Assembly: GCA_003439945.1 (NCBI GenBank)
Contig: QVRM01002404.1
Span: forward strand, 62,001 to 126,000
From: Dermanyssus gallinae
Lineage: Eukaryota > Arthropoda > Arachnida > Mesostigmata > Dermanyssidae
Direction of reading: 5' to 3'
DNA: 64,000 nt
The notes under the pieces were generated by a model. That model saw only the letters and a program-made list of their open reading frames with translations, made no database searches and was not told the DNA's origin. Position 1 is the stretch's first letter. Each line of letters starts with the position of its first letter. Both the position numbers and the translations under genes were made by a program. Positions 1 through 10,063 of this stretch are shown piece by piece.

Positions 1-789
1 ACAGATTTCGTAGTCTTAAATACGGGAATGTGTTTACCAACTCGAGGGGCTAGTCACAGCATAAGATAGTGTCACTCATTGCTAAGCGCTTTCTCGTCAA
101 AAATTGACGGCTTTGGTTTTTCGTGCGTTTATTTGCCATCCCTCAGAACCAAAATATGATTTGAAACCATTTGAGCGATGTGGCATTGCGCGTCAGCACA
201 CCCCTCCGAAACTCGAATTGTTCAGGATAAATGGTGTGTAGCCACGGTAATGTCATGAAACGAGCCACCGGAATAATAAAGCGTCGTGAACGCTGCAGCG
301 CTTAGAAACCGAATCTAGTAGAAAATATCGTTCCCTCACATGGTGCCAGGGCAGTAAAGACTTGTTGCCGGGGCACTGCTCCAAAAGAGGATGCCATAAA
401 AAGTATGTTTCATAAAGAGAGGACTTAATCTAATTTACTTCGCAACTCAATATATGTACAACACGAAGAACGCCTTACGTGAAGTTAGCATCCGCCCGCG
501 GTAAGAGGTAGCGCAGAGACCGCTAAGACATCTGACAGTTCAGTGCGTGGTATTTACCGCAAGCTTGCAAGCAGAACCGACATCACCACTGGTCATTTGG
601 TTGGCTGGTGAAAAGCTTGAGTGGAAGTAACCGTGCACGATGTAACTTGTGCAAACGTGACCAACTTTGATTGTTTGCCTCAAGGGTCCATGGCCGGCAA
701 GCAACCAGCCTCATATATGTGGAAAGCATCCTTCCAGATGAGCAAAGTTTGCCGCCAAGAGATGTGTCCACACTCTACCGAGGCTCTAA
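1..789. other. No recognisable gene
   Basis: I see no ORF with protein-family similarity, no repeat array and no RNA gene in this stretch. Short open frames near 583-881 overlap in several frames and have no recognisable motif. The right end may already be decayed LINE sequence continuing into the fragment that follows. Confidence 0.5.
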
Positions 790-1030
790 CTCAGCATTGG
801 CTCAATCGACTGCTTTTCAAATGTCGCCGACATCCTTCTACTCTAATGCCGGTAGGTCTCGCGATAATCCACAGAGGTTAGGGTCCTTTACTTTTGACAT
901 ATTTGGCTACTCAGGTTCTGAAGGAAACGTCGAATATGGCGGACAAATCATAGGCCTCGTAATTATAAGATTTAACAAACATGTAACAGTTACAGTTAAA
1001 TACGGGGTGACGGCCGACGCCCGATAGCGT
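790..1030 (+). mobile_element. LINE-B fragment (endonuclease C-terminal part)
   Basis: The + strand reading around 830-1027 encodes residues such as SPTSFYSNAG and YGGQIIGLVI, which match the end of the endonuclease of the longer LINE-B copy at 31717-34492 (SPPTFYSDGG, then YGGQVIGLVI). It also carries NKHVTVTV where the long copy has KKHVPVSL. The reading frame stays open through the join that is frameshifted in the long copy, so this fragment documents the ancestral frame. It is a small orphan piece with no RT attached, and decayed. Confidence 0.75.
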
Positions 1031-1042
1031 TTTGGTTACCTT

Positions 1043-1471
1043 GTGGACGCGTTGGCCCATCATGACTTGTCATGCACCTTAAGTGCAGGCCGACGAGGAC
1101 GTCACTCCGCATTAAATGACACCTTTAGTCGCGCACTGAGATCTGCCAGCTCTCTGTGTGTACTGGAACCCCCGGGTCTATCCAGGGATGATGGTAAAAG
1201 ACCTGACGGTCTGACTCTGACGCCCTTTGAGCGTGGCTGCACGCTTGTTTGGCACGCAACTGTAACCGACTCATTAGTCCTTTCGATGGTCCGTGCAGGT
1301 GCGAACCGAGCAGGTCATGCCTCCAGGTTAGCAGAGGCTAACAAATGCAGAAAATACCCTAGCGTTGGTTATCCGCACGAACTTTATCCGTTGGCGTTTG
1401 AAACTATGGGAGCTGCAGGCCCCCTTACACTCAAACTGATTCAGAGCGTGGGTAGAAGCCTTAGCCTTTAA
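1043..1471 (+). pseudogene. Relic of a conserved retroelement-associated domain
   Basis: An open frame of about 142 codons without an ATG start encodes residues including RHSALNDTFSRAL, LEPPGLSRDDGKRPDGLTL and PLAFETMGAAGPL. From memory, the same order of motifs (HALND, EPxGL, DGKRPDG, a Trp-rich TVxD segment, ETxG) occurs at the C-terminus of many metazoan reverse-transcriptase-like or hypothetical ORFs. The DGKRPDG element resembles the PD part of a PD-(D/E)xK nuclease core, but that is inference. The Trp-Asp expected before TVTD reads as Trp-His here. It directly follows a LINE-B fragment but does not belong to that family, whose sequence continues differently. A host gene is unlikely: no start, no splice context. 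Confidence 0.5.
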
Positions 1472-1608
1472 AACCCTTACTGAGGCCACCCATATCATTA
1501 AGGGGAGTCATATTGGCGCTGCCTTGCGATGACAATATTAGACTTTCCTAGCATTTTTAACAATAATAACATAATCATTATCATTTATTTATTGCACCAT
1601 ATGTATGG

Positions 1609-1612
<4 letters not shown>

Positions 1613-1679
<67 letters not shown>

Positions 1680-1680
1680 C
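1613..1680. repeat. (TA)n microsatellite
   Basis: About 65 bases of alternating TA with one TTTA interruption. It lies between the 1043-1471 relic and the LINE-B fragment that follows. Confidence 0.95.
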
Positions 1681-1754
1681 ACTGTAATAAAAATAGTAAT
1701 AAAATATCATCGAGCTAACTGCGTAAGAGTTACTACGACGAAACTAGCTCTCTG

Positions 1755-2356
1755 ACAGGTATCGAGATGGTAGATAGGGCACGGTTGGTCACAGAAACGG
1801 CACAAACAGCCGACGTCAGGATCGTGGAAGCCTCTTCGATGGCAGAGTTCATAGTGAAACCCGTGAAGTGAATAGCGGGTCACGAAATGTCAGTTGGGTT
1901 GTTGTAGTGGCTGTCAGTTCTGTGTGACCATTGCTGGCGATATGAAGAAGCTTCCGGAAATTGCTCGAACTTTCTTCACAAAATTTTCTCGAACTTTCTT
2001 TACAAAGTAAAAGTCGTAAGGTAAACTAGACGCTTTTTCGCTTTTCGTGGCAACCCAGTGGCTAGCTTGAAAAACATGGGCTTTACCTTCTCTAGTTTTT
2101 CTAGCTGTGATTGACGGAGGTGCTCCCATATGACCTAAATGCTGTAGGCCGCCACCGAAGCAATTTTCAGGTCAAAATGTGCTTTTAGTGTGCTCAGAGA
2201 TAATTGTTGGGGCTTTTCAATTGTGGACATCGCGACTAGACTTTTCCTGGTCCGTTCGACGATGTGTTGTCCAAAGGTTGTGCCCTTCATCGAAAAGTTA
2301 ACCTCAAGGTAGCAGAAGGTGTTAACGAACTCGACTGAACCAGTATTGAGTTTCAA
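1755..2356 (-). mobile_element. LINE-B fragment, 3' end of the RT ORF
   Basis: Minus-strand reading at 2135-2356 (VEFVNTFCYLEVNFS, then LKIASVAAYSI) aligns with the post-RT region of the long LINE-B copy (VEFVSEFTYLGVKL, then LKVASVASYGI). Around 1780-1900 the minus strand gives FVTRYSLHGFHYELCHRRG and a CxxxCxCRFC cysteine cluster, matching the C-terminal TRYSVHGFHHKLC and cysteine motif of the long copy. Roughly 80 codons between the two blocks are lost or scrambled. This is a dead 5'-truncated insertion. The (TA)n array lies just past its 3' end. Confidence 0.8.
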
Positions 2357-3199
2357 ACGATCGGAGCAACAATAATAACGGACTAACGAACGGCAAATTT
2401 AATTAACGAACTCCTTTAAATGAATAAGTCTACAAAAAAGTGCGATCTAACATGCGGGTAAGTACCGCAATGATGCAATCTTCAACCCAGGTACAACTCA
2501 GAGGCAACCCAATTTTTGAAGCAGGTTTTTCAATTATAGAATAACCAAGCCAGTAGTCTTTGTTTTAGCACACGAAGTGAACTGCTGTTGGAAAATTTGT
2601 TTTAGAGCGTTTTGTGTGATAAGCGCAAAATGCGCGTCGTTATCTCAAACAAACTGAAAAAATTTCTAAAATATTATTTGCTTTACTCCTAGAAACGATC
2701 CAGACAGCCAAATTGATCATTTGCTACTAACAGTTTCGACGCGTCTACGTAAGAAAAATTGTTTAGTTTACGTAAACGGGCGCAAAACACATTAACGGGA
2801 AATGCATGGCTTTTTACAGTGCAAACAGAGCAAAGTTACAAACAGAGCAATCCTATATAGGTGCGTGTGCGGGTATGTTTGACGTCAAGCTCTAGTGACA
2901 GGAGTGAATTAACCGGCATAAACCGCAGCTGAAGTCTAAAGCTTTAACATTTGCGGTAGCTTTATTGTTTGCCACGTGGATGGTGGCTCATGAACTTTAA
3001 TAGAAACAGATATAATGATGAAACAAGCTTAAGCAAACTCGGATTACGCTTCTTATAGACGACCACAGGGGGGGGGGGGCATCAACATAGATCATGGTTA
3101 GCAGCACAGGCAGCTTTGTTAGACTCACGAGAGAAAAATAAATGGATACATTTGCGACTATGTCGCACCCATACAGCCCGCGCGCACAGACGTTTTTTG
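2357..3199. other. No recognisable gene
   Basis: AT-rich sequence with no protein similarity that I recognise. It has a short (G)11 run near 3067-3078. A 77-codon minus ORF (2997-3230) is not convincing. Confidence 0.5.
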
Positions 3200-3306
3200 C
3201 CTTGTCTAAATTGGGAATCATGAAAACCAATCTAAGTTGGCCGGTCTGGGTCTCGAACCCAAACCTCCCGAATACAAGGCAAAGGCTTTGCTACTAAGCC
3301 ATCTTG
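3200..3306 (-). mobile_element. tRNA-derived SINE, family S4
   Basis: Read on the minus strand, the sequence starts CAAGATGGCTTAGTAGC (box A type) and has GGTTTGGGTTCGAGACC (box B type) about 50 bases later, followed by a tail containing CCAATTTAGACAAG. A second copy with the same head and tail is at 44383-44491, and a third, divergent one with the TTGTCTAGATTGG tail is at 48196-48300. The head abuts a (TA)n array here and in the 44 kb copy. It is not a functional tRNA: acceptor and anticodon arms do not fold cleanly. Confidence 0.75.

Positions 3307-3309
<3 letters not shown>

Positions 3310-3352
<43 letters not shown>
3310..3352. repeat. (TA)n microsatellite
   Basis: About 40 bases of alternating AT directly next to the head of the S4 SINE. 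Confidence 0.95.
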
Positions 3353-3355
<3 letters not shown>

Positions 3356-3565
3356 GTAATGATCGTGATCAAACGTGTGAGTAGAAAATTAGCGTTTACG
3401 ATGCATTCCTGTGTGTTCCTCGGCAACAGCACCAGCTGCAGCGGGCAAAGAAACGGAGCACCATCCGAGTAGAGGTCGAGATATAGCCCGGACGACGAGG
3501 GTAGACTGAGTCACCTGGGGAGGTGACCTGGCCATTCTACTCCGATCGGCCTGAATAAAGCCGGC

Positions 3566-5041
3566 ATGCTGAAGCCTGTCCTAATCATCCTGGTACTCAC
3601 GGTGCTGTTGCCAAGTCTACTGTCATCATGCGAGTCCTCCAATGGAACGCGGCACGCTTCAAAGAAACCCATCATCAAACTCCGACAAAGTAGGTGGGCC
3701 TTCAGGGATACCTTCGTGTCTCAATCAGTGTCCTGAGAGGACGGACCAAAACAAATGCTTTTATACCTTAGAAAACTTGCCACAATATGTATGCACGTAA
3801 AGTCACCTTAGTTCATGTTCCTTCTAATTCGTGATAGGAATTCGAACTCAATACACAGATTTATAAAAAAAAAAAGGATCACAGTTCGAAATCTCTCGCG
3901 TCAGTCATGTGTCACGACGGTTTCGAACAAATAATCGTCGTACACCTCAGAAATCATCAATTGGATGAAGAACTGCGTCTGCTGGTTTCTGGTGTCTTTT
4001 ATACTCTAACTAGTTATGTTGGCTTAGGTCAGGTTAAGTTTTAAGCCCGTAGGGGACGGAAGATAGTCTAGAATTAAAAACAACCTCCTTAAAAAATGTT
4101 TTTAATTCTAGGTCAGCTTTTGACACATCAGACATATCCGAAACTTTCCATACAAAAAATTAGCAGATTTTTAAGGCAGACTGAGGAGGCTAAAGCCATA
4201 GACATGGAACAACTCTTGATCCACTTATGTTCTATTATTATATACAAACGTTATAAAAATATATGTAGATTATACTAAACAAATGGAAAGATGGACTTAT
4301 GCAAATACTGCATAAAGTTGCAGAATTCGGTACATGAGTTTTACAAGCGGGCTGACTGCTTTGATTTGAAACTGTTAGTAATTAATGTGTGTTTCACTTT
4401 AGCCATTGAAGTATACATTACACCAATTAAGTGAAGTATTACTCCACCAATAGTCATCCCCTCGCCAGGAAAAAAATTCTTAGAGGCTTAAGAAAACTGA
4501 ATCACTTGGCCATTCGAGGTGTACACACGGTCCATAACAATATTTGCAGCTCTATCATGAAACCTATGTTTGAAAAAAGCTTAGCGTCTTTTAGATTAGA
4601 TTTGCAAAAATACTATCGTAGAGTTCTTTACGAGCGCGGAGTTTCATTAAAATATGGCCTCACGCACACACATACACACACAATATAGTACGTGTGCATG
4701 TGCAAAGATAATTAATTATTTAAAGCTACTTTTTTACAACTAATATATATATATATATATTATATATATATATAGAAGATACTTGCAAACATTTTAATCG
4801 CTACGTGAATCATTTCTTATTTGACTGATTGGTCTGATTGACTCAAACAGAGCCTGCAAGGTGCTACGGGATTCCGCCCGACCGCGTGTGTCGGGCGCTT
4901 TTCAAAGCGTGGTACTACAATAGCACGCTGGGAACGTGTACTACGTATGAAGGATGTCCGCCACCGTACGACCCATATGGTGAAGACAACCGGTTCGATA
5001 GTAACAGCACGTGCCAACAGATCTGTGGCACGACCATATAA
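3566..5041 (+). CDS. Secreted Kunitz-domain protein 1 (two exons)
   Basis: Predicted two-exon gene: exon 1 3566-3689, exon 2 4851-5041, joined in phase 1 (donor AAA|GTAGGT, acceptor CAAACAG|AG), giving about 104 residues. Exon 1 is a signal peptide: Met-Leu-Lys, then a run of Val/Leu/Ile to about residue 20, then a basic linker. Exon 2 is one Kunitz/BPTI-type domain with six cysteines (RCYG, VCRA, GTCTT, EGCPP, STCQQ, QICG). Arg followed by Ala comes right after the second cysteine, so the P1 site predicts trypsin-like protease inhibition. Such proteins act outside the cell, in ticks often in saliva or haemolymph. Spacing between cysteines 3 and 4 is five residues rather than the usual seven, and between 4 and 5 it is 18 rather than 12. 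A polyadenylation signal follows. Exon 1 is assigned by phase and signal peptide, not by transcript evidence. Confidence 0.75.
4034..4114. repeat. Hairpin repeat (MITE-like), copy 1
   Basis: Inside the intron of Kunitz gene 1. Arms tagaattaaaaaca (4069-4082) and tgtttttaattcta (4097-4110) are perfect 14-base inverted repeats around a 14-base loop (acctccttaaaaaa). The same hairpin plus about 30 flanking bases recurs at 26545-26613. Confidence 0.75.
4743..4774. repeat. (TA)n microsatellite
   Basis: Short TA array in the intron of Kunitz gene 1, about 75 bases before the acceptor. Confidence 0.9.
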
Positions 5042-5062
5042 TCAAGCATGATGAATCTCTGA

Positions 5063-5068
5063 AATAAA
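5063..5068 (+). promoter_or_regulatory. Polyadenylation signal AATAAA of Kunitz gene 1
   Basis: AATAAA lies 22 bases after the stop codon of Kunitz gene 1, giving a very short 3' UTR. Confidence 0.6.
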
Positions 5069-6141
5069 TGATTTCTGGCGGTCGCTAACTGCTGGCGATG
5101 GGACGAAAATGTCCCCACAATCTATCAATGTGGAGTTTCATTCCAAATATAAGCACATACTCAATGTGTGTGCGTGTGTGTGTGTCCAGATATACAGGGT
5201 CTCTCCGAATGATATGTACTTATTTTCAAGTTTGGTAGAACTCGGCAGGGAAAATAGTTAGAAAGAAAATATTAATAAAGACACAGCCGCATTTGCAACT
5301 TTTACTTGATTGCCTTTTTTTTAGTAACACGCAAACCGCAAAACGTTGCTTGTTTTTTACGAACGAATATAAGTGGCGCCTGAATTGAGCCCTCGATTCT
5401 TAGGGAATCGACGTCTATCGTTCATCCGATGTCGTACTATCCATACTTGACAAATAATTGGTTGCGCCCACAGGTCAACTATTGTCAAGAAGTATTTATT
5501 GGAAGAGGCCAATTAGCACGTATCCGCCTTAGCGTGATGTTCCGGTGGTTGTTTTTTGGCTTAAAGAAACAAAATAACATTTCAAATTAGATATATTAAA
5601 TCTTTCGCTATCTGCTGATAAAAACAGTTCGGGCACTGAGCAAAAAGACTATTCATGTCTAAATAAAAGTGCGTTTACTATTATTAATAACAATAAAATG
5701 CTTGTTCCTGCGAATATAGATAGCCACCACCCTCTTCGCAACTAAGACACGAATGCATTAGCAAAAGAGTTTTGATGTTGTGATACCCACCTAGGCGCCG
5801 CCATAAAAGCGACGCTGCAGACGTCGACACTAAAATAAACATCGCTTTTTTAGAACTAAGAAAAGAACTAGGCTATCGATTGTTTCCTAGAAAGGAAGTG
5901 ACGCACCTGTCAATGTATGACTAAATCAAATGAGTGAAACCTTGAAGTGTAGTTTTTGCAAGAAGTATCAAGCTTACGTAATAGGGTCTGCGCATGGTCA
6001 GCCCACGAGATGATGGCGGCAAGGAGACGTTTGTCATGAAACACCAGTAAGAATTGTGCCATGTGGAGAAGCCTTTGGTTTGGTGTAAGACCTCAAAGAG
6101 CTCTTGCAATAACCCCCGTCTAATGTGTAAACTGTGTAATG
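5069..6141. other. No recognisable gene
   Basis: Intergenic sequence without a protein match. A short (GT)n run lies at 5165-5184. The ORF on the minus strand at 5921-6385 is largely a translation of the minisatellite that follows. Confidence 0.5.
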
Positions 6142-6245
6142 GGCAATTTTTGTGTACAGTTGATATACCGCCATATGGCATTTTTGTGTACAGTTGATAT
6201 ACCGCGATATGGCAATTTTTGTGTACAGTTGATGTACCGTCATAC
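6142..6245. repeat. Minisatellite, three units of 34-35 bp
   Basis: Units start at 6142, 6177 and 6211. Each begins ggcaattttt (one with a shorter T run) and contains gtgtacagttgatataccg with one or two substitutions. Confidence 0.9.
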
Positions 6246-7772
6246 GGCATTCGTAAATGTAGGTCGCAGGTGTATACATAATAAATTGTAATACAATATT
6301 TAATATAATAATGCGATTCGAATAGTATAAATGTGTAACTAATAAGCAATCTAACTCTTGTTGGTAATTGACTAATCGAGCCCAAGAAGGTTTACAAGCT
6401 GGAAGATGCGGAAAATGTAATCCGTGTGAAAGCTACAATCGACAAAAACTTAACATAACATTTGCATAACTAAAGGATACCTTAGCCTTAAGTGCCGTGC
6501 TTCTCCATAGAATCTTTCCAGACCAGGTTCAACTCAGAAGATGATGGGAAAATGACAAAATGTTGCCAAACTGTTTAGACGGCTAGTTTAACAAGTAACA
6601 GTACTTGCTATAACGTAATTAATTTGCAGTGACTGCTTAGTACAAAAGAACCGATCTATTAAGCTTTACTTCTTTAAGATCCACTTTTTTTCTATAAAAC
6701 TTTGGAACGAACTTTCTAACAATAGTGTAGTTGCATATGGCGGCATTCAACACGGTCGGTATCACGTCTGCATTATCTTTCTCACTTTCATCAAAAATAA
6801 ATTGCCGGTTTTCTGTTTCATATCGAATGTATTTAAGCCATGAATAGCTCTTAGTTCACTCTATATTATGCAACCATATATAGAAACTTATTGTGCAACT
6901 TTAGATTAAGGCTGGTCCTTTTAAAGATGAGACCACGCAGACGATAGGTGGTAATTTTCAGGACATATATTGTAACAATAAGGTCAGAAAAGTCGACGAA
7001 TCTGTAAGTATGAGTGAACGTAAAATTCTATTAGCGATGTACTACGTACCACAGCCAATATGTCTGCTCCACTACGCTCTTGACAAATTAGGGATCACAT
7101 TACTCTTGATGATAACGATTTACTATTAAATAATATAACCTTTTGTAACATGACTGCTTGGCCACCAATGGTATACTCATAACCTTCTTTTATTGTACAG
7201 AGTAAAGTAAATTACGACGCATTTTTGAGGCAATTTGACAATAAGTGGGTCCTTTCAGAACCATAGAAGTTTAATGCCTGATCAACAAGGCCTATTGTAG
7301 CCATAGGACCAGTTGTGGTCGAGCGGAATACTACTGTTGCAGAACGCCTGCCAAGCATCGACGACAACTCCGACTCACTATCTGCGTAACCCGGTACAGC
7401 AGAGTTTTGGCAACAGATATCAAGAGGCCATTATGAGTGATTTTTCCAGAGAAAGAGCGGCATGTCTACCTTGGGATGTGTAGGGAATAAACTGAGGCGT
7501 TGTACATTCGAGCAAGATATAGAAAGAGTCCACTCAATATGCTATCAAGAGAGCCTGCCGACAGTGCCTATGACATAAATAATCCAGAATAATGCATAGT
7601 GACTCTGTTTGCGCACAAAGCTTTGTCCTAGGTGAAACAGATTAATATTCTTCTGCAAAGCTGTTTTTTACTGAGTTCTTGCAATAGGCGGTCCAACAGT
7701 CCTACATAATATTCTTGTAAATTCATTTTACCGCTCTCAAAAAAAGTCTACTAAAATTATTCTACTGTGGTC
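6246..7772. other. No recognisable gene
   Basis: About 1.5 kb without a supported ORF, tRNA or array. It may contain old transposon sequence; I could not identify any. Confidence 0.5.
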
Positions 7773-7990
7773 CTAAAAATCCGTAGCCATAATTTGTACG
7801 GTCGATGCTAATGTCCACACCCTCTTCGGAAGCTCTTCACCATTGACGAGGTGCTTCTTGGGTCTTGGGAGTGTAGTGAAGGACCAACTGTTTTCCAGAT
7901 TTTTGCCAAATTTCGCTGAGAGGCGAAAACACGCGCATCTTTTTGCCCTTGATTGAGCAAACGTTGCACCCATTTTGCTCTGAACATTTC
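7773..7990 (-). pseudogene. Mariner-like transposase relic
   Basis: The minus strand encodes, across frames, HYTPKTQEAPRQW followed some 20 codons later by a Tyr/Gly-rich or VQIMATDF stretch. The order resembles the mariner transposase block HYTPET...QW...VMAT. At least one frameshift separates the pieces and nothing more of the element is visible. Short and frame-broken, so this is a low-certainty call. Confidence 0.4.
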
Positions 7991-8116
7991 ATTTTCAGGT
8001 TACCACGCTACTCAAATCCGCCTGAATTGTTTTTCATTTTCCAAAATCATGCCGATGCACGGGAAAAGCGGTCAAATCAAAATGCAATGAACATAATATT
8101 TTTACTTGCTTCCAAT

Positions 8117-8600
8117 TCAAAATATATCAAGTGAAAAACGACTTTGTAGTTTTTCGCATGATTTATTAGCATCATCGCGTACCACAGCGTCGCAGAAAAC
8201 GCGTATGCCTATCGCTGCTTTCCCGCTTCTTCTCTCTTCCGCCAGCATGTTCCATAGAAGCAGGCATGCAAGAACAAGCAGGACGTCCGTGGAGACCGTC
8301 CGGTGTGCCCCGCTAACCCGTCTTGTCACACCTCGTTGGGAGCGGCGCAGGACCTAGCGGGTCGAGATCGTCCTGAGTGCTAAGTCCGCCCACACTGGTG
8401 CGGCATAGAGCCCGACCGCTTCTGCAACAGCAGCCGTTGGGATCGAACGCGCCTCCCTCCCGGGGTCATATACGGGCCAGGTTGGCCAATACTCTTGCCA
8501 CTTTTTGCGTAACCTGCCTGATGTAATTGGGTCTGATACAGTAGAACAGAGCTTTACTCACCTGCAAACGTAGTAGGATGTCGCATCGCTTCGAATGATC
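8117..8600 (-). mobile_element. R1-like LINE relic (region after the RT)
   Basis: The minus-strand frame at 8117-8329 reads TRRVSGAHRTVSTDVLLVLA and then LLAEERR-like residues (NMLAEERRS). This matches the post-RT region of R1-clade non-LTR retrotransposons (RVTGAYRTVSTDAL...LLAEERR). Upstream, 8330-8500 gives LYAAPVWADLA, the conserved LYxAPVWA motif of the same region, in a different frame. It is a small decayed piece, inverted relative to the LINE-B copy that follows it. Confidence 0.65.
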
Positions 8601-8779
8601 TTCAATTTGGTAATTTTACCCAATCTGGTGTGGAAATAAATCATGTGGGATACTACGGGCAGCTGGTTCCTGCTGTTCCCAGTCGAGTTCTATGCAGACG
8701 TGCGCCTCCGACGCGCCTCTATCATTGGCGCATAGTCACTCGAGACATACACGATTCGGCTTCTAGCCCTGATCAAACG

Positions 8780-9935
8780 GCCGGGTACTTGTTTCATGAG
8801 CCTCACTGCGCGCTTAAAAAGAACTTTACATTCTCTACTTGTCCAGTTGCCTCCGACCGTCTGCGCCAACACTTTATCGATGCATTTGCAACGACAGATA
8901 GCACACTCGGGATTATACTGGTATCGTAAAAGTTATTGGACGATAGACTATATGCGAGCGTCTGTAGTTACATCCAATCAATGCTCCATTCTCTCTTATA
9001 AAAGCTCAAAGTGCGATGAAGATCTTGAAGGATACGAAGGCCTTTGGACCCGACCTGGTTTGGATCGAATTTGTAAATGCGGCGGTTGTGCTATCGCCCC
9101 TTTGGACGGCACTGTTACGAGTGCTTATAAACAGGTGATATTCCAGGAACTAGTCGAAATGCTTGTTTAAGGTCATCCAAACGACAAAGGCGACCAGCTC
9201 TCTCTATCCTCTTTGTAGGATATTGCAAAAAAAGCTCTACAAGATACTGTCAAGTCTCCTGGCGCGCCGACTTAGCTTCTGTCTCGAGGCATAAGAAGTC
9301 AACCCTCGGGAACCGCATAGATAGCATTGAGCAAAACGTTTGAGACTGACCGCCCCCCACTAGCACCCGAGCGGCTCATCGTTCTCGGCCCACTATCTCA
9401 GCGACCTCCCATGAATTCTATCCCGGCGCCACTGAAGCTCTCAGCAAAGGCAGTTCTTATGCTGCTCAGCCTAACAGTCGCCTTAATTGGATAATAAGGT
9501 ATGACACTAATTTTGAAAAAAATGTCTCTGCAGTTAGTAGCTTTTGTTCTCGACACGGTGTTTTTAATTAGAGTCTTAGGACTCCCTAGCAACACATAAA
9601 ACAGGCTAACTTGCATAGAGTCTGTCGATGACGACACTGTCCATCAAAGGTCTGATAAACTGCTTTTAACATCCACCTACGGCTTTATTTTGAGAAATCG
9701 AGAGGGTAACAGAATTTTGAGCAGAATATAAGAAAAGTGCCAGAAGCATTCTAGAAAACACCTACAATATTAGACAACGCATGGGTGGAACCGCTCTTTG
9801 AGTAGCGCCACGTTCTCACCCGGTATCTCGGTTTCTCGGTCTATCGGTTTCGCCACAACTGTGCTATCTAACCGGGTTCTATAACACGTGCGACAAATGT
9901 CGCTGTACATTTTGCGACCTCATTTGCATATGAGA
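8780..9935 (+). mobile_element. Decayed, internally deleted LINE-B copy
   Basis: The + strand carries EPHCALKKNFTFSTCPVASD at about 8797-8860, nearly identical to the long LINE-B copy, then FGPDLV-like and SPLWTAL-like pieces (9040-9110), LARRLSF (9255-9290), KLSAKAVLMLL (about 9435), VFLIRVLGLPSN (9555-9600), and decayed C-terminal residues to about 9930. Several frameshifts and stops are present. The RT catalytic core (FxxD to YADD) is absent, lost between about 9310 and 9400. Confidence 0.8.
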
Positions 9936-10063
9936 CATGTTGGTCGCAAATATCTTCATGAGACATGTTGGTCAGCTGCAGCTGTTTGGTTGTTTCGTTG
10001 GTGAGAGTTTCCAGATATGGATATACAATGCATTATCTATATATATATATACATATATATATA

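Noticed and set aside
3241..3306. Candidate functional tRNA gene
   Set aside because: Has box A and B but a poor cloverleaf, and repeats elsewhere with a common tail, so it is a SINE head.
6034..6385. Minus ORFs of 81 and 154 codons
   Set aside because: Carried by the 34-35 bp minisatellite (unit is open in this frame); no domain.
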